A stretch of DNA of 12,532 nt from contig DRHD01000144.1 of assembly GCA_011049795.1 (NCBI GenBank), positions 1 through 12,532 of the forward strand, read 5' to 3'. A model generated the notes under the pieces. The model made no database searches, was not told the DNA's origin, and saw nothing but the letters and a program-made list of their open reading frames with translations. Of the stretch, positions 7,244 through 12,532 are shown piece by piece. Every line of letters starts with the position of its first letter. The stretch's first letter is position 1. The stretch comes from Porticoccus sp. GTDB taxonomy: Bacteria > Pseudomonadota > Gammaproteobacteria > Pseudomonadales > Porticoccaceae. Made by a program: the position numbers and the translations under genes.

Positions 7244-8950
7244 ATGGATTGGCAACGTTCATTACTTATTGCTGCCATGCTGGCGGTGGTTTATATGCTG
7301 TTTCTGGAATGGAATACCTTTCAAGAAGCGAATACACCAGAAGTGGATACCGCCACTGCTGAAGCAATGGTGACCCCTGCGTTGCCAGTCCCTGAATTAC
7401 CCGATATTGATACTACGGTTGATACGACCAATGTATCAGTACAGGCCGGCGAGTTACCACTAATACCAGAGGTGCAACCAGAACAGGCTGCTGAATCAGT
7501 AGCTGCTGCGAACACTCGGTTGGTTCGAGTCTCTACAGATGTGCTGACGGTACTGATTGATACTTTAGGTGGTGACATTGTGAGGGTTGAGTTGCCGAAA
7601 CATCTAACGGCGCTAGGCAAAACAGATAACCCGTTCATCTTGCTTAACCGAACAGCCACTACGACTTACATAGCCCAGAGTGGTTTGGTTGGCGTCAATG
7701 GTACTGACACCAGAGCAGGAAGGCCTTTATTTAAAGCCAGCGCTGATCATTACACGATAGAGTCTGGGCAGGAAACGCTACAGGTAGACCTAACACTCCA
7801 GCAAGGAGACGTCCTGATTACTAAACAGTTCCATTTTAACCGTGGTGATTATTTGGTGGAACTGGCTTATCAGGTAGACAACCAGAGTAACCAAACGTGG
7901 AAAGCAGGGTTATTTGGGCAAATAAAGCGCGATAGCCACAACCCCACAGTTGGAAACAGTATGGGGATGGCGCCTTTCTTGGGTGCAGCGATGACTAGCA
8001 CAGAAGAAAATTACAAAAAAATGGACTTCGAAGATATCGAGGAAGAGTCTTTCAAGGACACGGTGACCGGTGGTTGGCTCGCCATGGTACAACATTACTT
8101 TATCAGTGCCTGGGTACCGGACCAGAAAACGACTAATACCTTTAACCTACGGAAGCTGGGTAATCAAGATCTATATGTTCTTGGGTTCACCTCGCCACAG
8201 GTGTCTGTAGCGCCGGGTGAGCAGGGCGAGCTTCGCGCTGCTTTTTATGCGGGGCCAAAGGATCAGTATCGACTTGAAAAAATCTCTCCCTACCTCGATT
8301 TAACGGTCGATTATGGTTGGCTTTGGTGGATTGCAAAACCATTGTTTTGGGTGCTCTACCAGCTTCATGAGATCCTTGGTAACTGGGGCTGGTCGATTAT
8401 TCTGTTAACCATGATGATCAAGGCTGCTTTTTTCCGCCTTTCAGCCACCAGCTACAGATCCATGGCAAACATGCGGAAACTGCAGCCAGAGATGGCCCGC
8501 CTGAAAGAGTTGTATGGAGACGACAAACAGAAAATGTCGCAGGAAACCATGAGCCTGTACAAGAAGGAGAAGGTGAACCCCATGGGAGGGTGTTTGCCTA
8601 TTCTGGTACAAATGCCGGTATTTATTGCGCTTTATTGGGTGTTGCTGGAGAGCGTTGAGTTGCGTCACTCCCCCTGGATTTTATGGATCCATGATTTGTC
8701 GATAAAAGATCCCTATTTTGTGCTTCCCTTGATAATGGGCGCCAGCATGTTTATTCAACAGAAGCTGAACCCTACCCCGCCTGACCCAACTCAGGCGAAG
8801 ATCATGCAAATAATGCCCATTGCGTTTACTTTCTTCTTTATGTTCTTCCCAGCAGGGTTGGTTCTTTACTGGACCGTGAACAATGGACTGTCCATCATTC
8901 AACAGTGGTTGATAACCCGCCAGGTTGAAGGTGCATCGGTAAAAAAATAG
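7244..8950 (+). CDS. yidC: Membrane protein insertase YidC
   Basis: This 568-aa inner-membrane insertase works alone or with SecYEG. An N-terminal membrane anchor (about 5-22) is followed by an Ala/Pro/Thr-rich linker (about 30-90) and the large periplasmic beta domain typical of Gram-negative YidC (about 90-340). The conserved five-helix core starts near 357. Its groove charge is Lys393 (in TMMIKAAFF), where E. coli has Arg366. The cytoplasmic helical hairpin contains [20 protein letters not shown] (405-424) and [18 protein letters not shown] (443-460). The C-terminal helix includes [14 protein letters not shown]. The short basic tail ends VKK. It is followed closely by a terminator. Confidence 0.98.
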   Translation: MDWQRSLLIAAMLAVVYMLFLEWNTFQEANTPEVDTATAEAMVTPALPVPELPDIDTTVDTTNVSVQAGELPLIPEVQPEQAAESVAAANTRLVRVSTDVLTVLIDTLGGDIVRVELPKHLTALGKTDNPFILLNRTATTTYIAQSGLVGVNGTDTRAGRPLFKASADHYTIESGQETLQVDLTLQQGDVLITKQFHFNRGDYLVELAYQVDNQSNQTWKAGLFGQIKRDSHNPTVGNSMGMAPFLGAAMTSTEENYKKMDFEDIEEESFKDTVTGGWLAMVQHYFISAWVPDQKTTNTFNLRKLGNQDLYVLGFTSPQVSVAPGEQGELRAAFYAGPKDQYRLEKISPYLDLTVDYGWLWWIAKPLFWVLYQLHEILGNWGWSIILLTMMIKAAFFRLSATSYRSMANMRKLQPEMARLKELYGDDKQKMSQETMSLYKKEKVNPMGGCLPILVQMPVFIALYWVLLESVELRHSPWILWIHDLSIKDPYFVLPLIMGASMFIQQKLNPTPPDPTQAKIMQIMPIAFTFFFMFFPAGLVLYWTVNNGLSIIQQWLITRQVEGASVKK

Positions 8951-8953
8951 GAT
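8925..8953 (+). promoter_or_regulatory. Possible mnmE promoter overlapping the yidC end
   Basis: TTGAAG (8925-8930) and TAGGAT (8948-8953) are spaced by exactly 17 bases, each matching 4 of 6 consensus positions. Initiation near 8960 would fall inside the left arm of the terminator hairpin at 8957-8974. Such transcripts could not form it and would read into mnmE. It is only a weak sequence match. Confidence 0.3.
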
Positions 8954-8956
8954 AAG

Positions 8957-8980
8957 GGCTCCTCATCGGGAGCCTTTTTT
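8957..8980 (+). terminator. Intrinsic terminator after yidC
   Basis: GGCTCC (8957-8962) pairs with GGAGCC (8969-8974) around a 6-base loop, and is followed by six T (8975-8980). It starts 7 bases after the yidC stop and ends 13 bases before the mnmE ATG. It therefore separates the rpmH-yidC transcript from mnmE. Confidence 0.88.
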
Positions 8981-8993
8981 CTGGAATATTAAA

Positions 8994-10376
8994 ATGTTAT
9001 CTGCCAGTGATCAGGACACCATAGCAGCTATTGCCACACCACCGGGTCGAGGTGGTGTGGGTATTTTACGAATATCAGGAAAAAATCTATCCCCCTTTTT
9101 TGATGGGTTTTTGGCAAAAATACCAAAGCCAAGACAAGCACTATTTACTGACTTTTTAGGCACTGATGGGACAGCAATTGACCAAGGTGTAGCCATCTAC
9201 TTCTCCGCTCCTCATTCATTCACCGGAGAGCATATTCTGGAGCTACAGGGTCACGGTGGCCCCGTTATTATGGATGCGCTGTTACGCCGAGCTCTGGTAT
9301 TGGGTGCCCGCTTAGCAAGACCTGGTGAGTTTTCTGAACGTGCTTTTCTGAACAACAAAATAGACCTTGCGCAGGCTGAGGCTATTGCCGACTTAATCGA
9401 TGCCACCTCTGATCAGGCTGCCCGCTGTGCACTCCGCTCATTACAGGGCGAGTTTTCTACACGAATCCACAGTTTGGTTGAATCTCTGACGGCACTACGA
9501 GTTTATGTTGAAGCCGCCATTGATTTTCCAGAGGAAGAAATTGACTTCCTAGCAGATGGCAAAGTGTCTGCTGACCTCGATGCGTTACAGATGGAACTGA
9601 AGGCCGTTATTGAACAGGCCTATCAGGGTTCTCTGATGAGGGAGGGGATGACGGTGGTTATAGCAGGCAAGCCCAACGCAGGAAAGTCGAGCCTATTAAA
9701 TGCGCTGTCCGGGAGAGATAGCGCCATTGTGACTCATATTGAAGGAACAACCCGTGATGTGCTTCGAGAGCAAATCCATATTGATGGTATGCCACTTCAC
9801 ATCATTGATACTGCTGGATTAAGGGACACGGGTGATGCAGTTGAGCAAGAGGGCATTAGGCGCGCCTGGCAAGAAATTGATCATGCTGACCGTATCTTGT
9901 TTGTTATCGATAGCGCCCAGGACTACTCCTTGGAACCCAGGAATAACTGGCCGGAATATTTTGAGCGTTATCCAGAGCGGGACTCTACTGGGAAGGGTAA
10001 CCTTAGTTTTGTCTTGAACAAGGGGGATCTCTCCGGGCTACCGGTTGGGCTTTCTAACAATGGTCACCCGGTAATCACCTTGTCGGCGAAACAGGGGGCC
10101 GGGCTCAACATTCTCACCGAACACCTGAAAGAATGTATGGGCTACACCGGAAGCAATGAAGGTAGTTTCACCGCAAGGCGACGTCATACCGAAGCGCTTC
10201 AGGTAGCACAAGAATATATAAATGCAGGGACAGCGCAGTTGAATGACGCTGGCGCCGGTGAACTGCTGGCTGAAGATCTGAGGTTGGCTCAGCAGTCACT
10301 CGCTGAAATTACGGGCGAATTTACGTCTGACGATTTGCTTGGCAGAATTTTTTCCAGTTTCTGTATTGGAAAGTAA
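8994..10376 (+). CDS. mnmE: tRNA modification GTPase MnmE (TrmE)
   Basis: This potassium-activated GTPase forms the tRNA U34-modifying complex with MnmG. The N-terminal tetrahydrofolate-binding domain (about 1-120) includes [21 protein letters not shown] helical domain surrounds the G domain. The G motifs are all present: G1 GKPNAGKS (225-232), G2 TTRD (252-255), G3 DTAG (272-275) and G4 NKGD (342-345). The C-terminal CIGK (457-460), whose cysteine is needed for modification, closes the protein. The 460-aa length is normal. The ribosome binding site is weak (CTGGA about ten bases upstream), and a terminator lies just before the gene, so expression may be low or come from a promoter inside yidC. 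It abuts the dnaA spacer, where related genomes place mnmG. Confidence 0.98.
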   Translation: MLSASDQDTIAAIATPPGRGGVGILRISGKNLSPFFDGFLAKIPKPRQALFTDFLGTDGTAIDQGVAIYFSAPHSFTGEHILELQGHGGPVIMDALLRRALVLGARLARPGEFSERAFLNNKIDLAQAEAIADLIDATSDQAARCALRSLQGEFSTRIHSLVESLTALRVYVEAAIDFPEEEIDFLADGKVSADLDALQMELKAVIEQAYQGSLMREGMTVVIAGKPNAGKSSLLNALSGRDSAIVTHIEGTTRDVLREQIHIDGMPLHIIDTAGLRDTGDAVEQEGIRRAWQEIDHADRILFVIDSAQDYSLEPRNNWPEYFERYPERDSTGKGNLSFVLNKGDLSGLPVGLSNNGHPVITLSAKQGAGLNILTEHLKECMGYTGSNEGSFTARRRHTEALQVAQEYINAGTAQLNDAGAGELLAEDLRLAQQSLAEITGEFTSDDLLGRIFSSFCIGK

Positions 10377-10485
10377 CCCCCCCTTTCTTCGTTACCGGCT
10401 CTAATGACATATCCACCAGACAGCGTTTTCGCTAACTTATTCATAAGACAGGTATTCTCCGGTCAGCCCACAAAATGCCAACAGG

Positions 10486-10494
10486 TTATCCACA
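10486..10494 (+). promoter_or_regulatory. Perfect DnaA box upstream of dnaA
   Basis: This is TTATCCACA in the context CAGGTTATCCACAGG. It lies about 230 bases before the dnaA start, on the far side of the AT-rich tract from the second box. Confidence 0.85.
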
Positions 10495-10624
10495 GGCAGT
10501 GGTCAAAAAACACACAGTAAATACTTCCGATACTGTGCAAAAATACAGCTCCATATATATTTATAACTGTATGATATCTAAGTATATTATAAGATTTCAT
10601 GCTAAATATTTTTTTTACAAAAGG

Positions 10625-10633
10625 TGTGGATAA
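10625..10633 (-). promoter_or_regulatory. Perfect DnaA box near the dnaA promoter
   Basis: TGTGGATAA is the complement of the consensus. It lies 9 bases before the candidate -35 at 10643, a position suited to DnaA control of its own gene. Confidence 0.85.
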
Positions 10634-10642
10634 CTCCATCCG

Positions 10643-10671
10643 TTGTGGCTAAACTAATGGCCAAATAAAAA
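10643..10671 (+). promoter_or_regulatory. Candidate dnaA promoter
   Basis: TTGTGG (10643-10648) and TAAAAA (10666-10671) are spaced by 17 bases. Both are partial matches. Other -10-like sequences exist in the AT-rich tract upstream (for example around TATATTATAA, 10583-10592), so the true start of transcription is uncertain. Confidence 0.4.
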
Positions 10672-10713
10672 TGCCATCTATTAGAATTGAATGGCAGAAT
10701 AAAGGGGAAAAAC

Positions 10714-12129
10714 TTGGCTCAAGCCTCGTGGGAGAAGTGTCTAGGATACCTTCAGGAAGAACTACCTGCACAGCAGTTCAATACCTGGATAAGGCCACTA
10801 CAGTTAGATATTCGTCAGGGCGATGAGCCTCAATCATCGACGGATATTCGGTTGCTTGCACCCAACCGTTTTGTGAGAGATTGGGTGTCAGATAAGTTTC
10901 TCGAGAGGATTATTGAAATCTACCAGCAACTTCAGGGTGAGCGGTGCAAGGTAATCGTTGAGTCCAGTACAAGCCCGCAACCCATTTATCATGAAGAAGC
11001 GACACCGGCGCTCCCAACGGTGCTGAAGAAAGCCTCGTTTCCTGCAACAACCCGTATCCAAGTCCAGCCTGAGGCTAGAAAATCGGATGTTGAAGGTGGC
11101 CTGAACCATCGAAGTAATATCAATCAGACCTTTACCTTTCAGTCATTTGTCGAGGGCAAATCAAACCAGCTTGCTTTAGCGGCTTCCCGGCAGGTAGCCG
11201 AAAACCCAGGGGGTTCTTATAACCCGCTATTTATTTATGGTGGCGTTGGGTTGGGTAAGACCCACCTTATGCATGCTGTGGGGAATGCGCTGCGGGAACA
11301 AAAACCCAATGCGAAAATTATTTACCTTCACTCAGAGCGCTTTGTGGCCGATATGGTTAAGGCGCTGCAGTTAAATGCGATGAATGACTTTAAGCGCTTT
11401 TACCGCTCTGTTGACGCGCTTTTAATTGATGACATACAGTTCTTTGCCGGCAAAGAGCGCTCTCAAGAAGAGTTTTTCCACACCTTCAATGCGTTACTTG
11501 AAGGCGGTCAGCAAATGATTCTGACTTGTGATCGTTACCCAAAGGAAGTAGATGGCCTTGAAGAGCGACTAAAATCCCGCTTTGGTTGGGGGCTTACCGT
11601 TGCTGTTGAGCCGCCGGAACTGGAAACACGAGTCGCGATTCTGATGAAAAAAGCACATCAGGCAAAAGTAGATCTTCCCAATGACGCCGCTTTTTTTATT
11701 GCTCAACGCATCCGCTCCAATGTTAGAGAGCTTGAAGGAGCACTTAAAAGGGTGATAGCAAGTGCTCACTTCACGGGGGCCCCTATAAGTATTGAACTTA
11801 TTCGAGAATCCTTAAAGGACCTTTTGGCTCTTCAGGATAAACTGGTCACTATTGATAATATTCAGCGGGTGGTCTCTGAGTACTACAAGGTTAAAATGTC
11901 CGAGTTTTTATCCAAGCGACGAAGTCGGTCTATAGCCAGGCCGCGACAAGTGGCGATGGCCCTCGCCAAGGAACTAACAAATCATAGCCTGCCAGAGATC
12001 GGGGAGGCCTTTGGTGGTCGTGATCATACGACGGTTCTACACGCGTGTAGAAAGGTGAAAGAGTTGCAGGAAACGAGTCGAGATATTAACGAGGATGTTA
12101 AACAGTTATTAAGAACGTTAACTACCTGA
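10714..12129 (+). CDS. dnaA: Chromosomal replication initiator protein DnaA
   Basis: This AAA+ initiator binds DnaA boxes and opens the origin. I chose TTG at 10714. It has a good ribosome binding site (AAGGGG, about 10702-10707) six bases away and gives [20 protein letters not shown], the family N-terminus. A TTG at 10687 would add nine residues and overrun the ribosome binding site. In the resulting 471-aa protein, domain I is about 1-80. A short linker domain II (about 81-135) makes it shorter than pseudomonad DnaA. Walker A GGVGLGKT is at 176-183 and Walker B LLIDD at 236-240. The domain IV signature [11 protein letters not shown] is at about 434-444. The C-terminus LLRTLTT is typical. 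The rare start may restrain expression, and DnaA boxes upstream suggest autoregulation. Confidence 0.97.
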   Translation: MAQASWEKCLGYLQEELPAQQFNTWIRPLQLDIRQGDEPQSSTDIRLLAPNRFVRDWVSDKFLERIIEIYQQLQGERCKVIVESSTSPQPIYHEEATPALPTVLKKASFPATTRIQVQPEARKSDVEGGLNHRSNINQTFTFQSFVEGKSNQLALAASRQVAENPGGSYNPLFIYGGVGLGKTHLMHAVGNALREQKPNAKIIYLHSERFVADMVKALQLNAMNDFKRFYRSVDALLIDDIQFFAGKERSQEEFFHTFNALLEGGQQMILTCDRYPKEVDGLEERLKSRFGWGLTVAVEPPELETRVAILMKKAHQAKVDLPNDAAFFIAQRIRSNVRELEGALKRVIASAHFTGAPISIELIRESLKDLLALQDKLVTIDNIQRVVSEYYKVKMSEFLSKRRSRSIARPRQVAMALAKELTNHSLPEIGEAFGGRDHTTVLHACRKVKELQETSRDINEDVKQLLRTLTT

Positions 12130-12196
12130 TTATTCGCGGCTTTTGGATTATTATAAGCAACCCTTGTTATCTAGCTTACTTGGAAGATATTAACCG

Positions 12197-12532
12197 ATGA
12201 AGTTCTCAGTTTCCCGCGAAGATTTTCTGAAGCCCTTGCAGTTGGTTGTTGGGGTAGTTGAGCGGCGCCAGACACTCCCCATTTTATCTAACGTCCTTAT
12301 TAACCTTAATGATGGCCAGCTGTCTCTCACGGGGACCGATCTCGAGGTGGAGATTGTTGGCCATTTACCACTGGTCTCACCTGCTGAGAGCGGAGAGATA
12401 ACGGTACCGGCGCGCAAGTTGATGGATATCTGTCGCTCTTTACCCGATGGAGCTGAGATAACGCTTTCTGAAGAGGGTGGGCGCGTTCAAGTCACCAGTG
12501 GGCGGAGTCGTTTTACGCTATCTTCTCTCCCC
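12197..12532 (+). CDS. dnaN: DNA polymerase III beta subunit, sliding clamp (partial, 3' end outside window)
   Basis: The first 112 codons of the clamp are present, about a third of the usual length of about 366 aa. The start MKFSVSREDFLKPLQLVVGV is characteristic, followed by RRQTLPILSNVLI, LTGTDLEVEIV and the ITVPARKLMDICRSLPDGAE segment of the first clamp domain. The ATG at 12197 has GGAAG at 12182-12186, a longish ten bases away. It follows dnaA by 67 bases, the conserved dnaA-dnaN order, and may be co-transcribed with it. A TATTATAA-like stretch in the spacer could carry a minor promoter, but no clear -35 is visible. Confidence 0.97.
   Translation, partial: MKFSVSREDFLKPLQLVVGVVERRQTLPILSNVLINLNDGQLSLTGTDLEVEIVGHLPLVSPAESGEITVPARKLMDICRSLPDGAEITLSEEGGRVQVTSGRSRFTLSSLP

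Larger units (their letters stand above)
10377..10713. other. dnaA upstream region with DnaA boxes and AT-rich tract (possible second origin module)
   Basis: This spacer has no gene. It holds two perfect DnaA boxes (10486-10494 and 10625-10633), a one-mismatch box TGTGCAAAA (10534-10542), and between them an AT-rich tract at 10553-10620 with only 10 G/C in the 60 bases 10561-10620. It has no GATC site. A small AGCG-TTTT-CGCT hairpin lies at 10422-10433. It may be the dnaA autoregulatory region, the remaining half of an ancestral origin, or both. No convincing terminator follows mnmE. Confidence 0.7.

Noticed and set aside
10371..10396. GTAAC...GTTAC inverted repeat after mnmE as a terminator
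   Set aside because: The stem is only five base pairs around a 13-base or longer loop and has no T-run, so mnmE appears to lack a clear intrinsic terminator.
10687..10713. Upstream TTG start for dnaA
   Set aside because: It would place the strong AAGGGG ribosome binding site inside the coding region and add nine residues before the usual DnaA N-terminus.

Overview
This is a core replication-origin neighbourhood from a gammaproteobacterium. ParB, DnaA (AAA+ domain and DNA-binding domain), AtpB and RsmG read most like Pseudomonadales/Cellvibrionales proteins as I remember them. No database search was possible, so the genus is not assigned. I see no mobile element, tRNA, rRNA or CRISPR array. 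No gene looks foreign or broken. Only atpE and dnaN are cut, and only by the window edges.

Layout. Positions 1-5888 carry genes all read leftwards. In transcription order these are mnmG, rsmG, parA, parB, then, from their own strong promoter, atpI, atpB and atpE. Positions 5889-6434 hold no gene. They contain an AT-rich stretch followed by a cluster of DnaA boxes, and are the best oriC candidate. Positions 6435-10376 carry rpmH, rnpA, yidD, yidC and mnmE, read rightwards. Positions 10377-10713 form a second gene-free spacer with two perfect DnaA boxes flanking a very AT-rich tract. This spacer leads into dnaA (TTG start) and dnaN.

How the genes work together. DnaA and the DnaN clamp start and sustain replication, and ParA/ParB segregate the new origins. 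MnmE and MnmG form one tRNA wobble-uridine modification enzyme, and RsmG methylates 16S rRNA. RpmH is a ribosomal protein and RnpA the RNase P protein. YidD and YidC serve inner-membrane protein insertion, and subunits a and c of the F1Fo ATP synthase, encoded at the left, are known YidC clients.

The unusual point is gene order. In the widely conserved arrangement (Pseudomonas, Bacillus), parB-parA-rsmG-mnmG-mnmE-yidC-rnpA-rpmH all point away from dnaA, with oriC between rpmH and dnaA. Here the rpmH-to-mnmE block is flipped as a unit. rpmH and the main DnaA-box cluster now face mnmG, and mnmE abuts dnaA. This leaves two DnaA-box/AT-rich modules about 4.1 kb apart. Every gene still points away from the mnmG-rpmH spacer, as expected if the origin moved with the block. 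I found no undescribed protein system; the rearranged, possibly two-part origin is the strongest lead.
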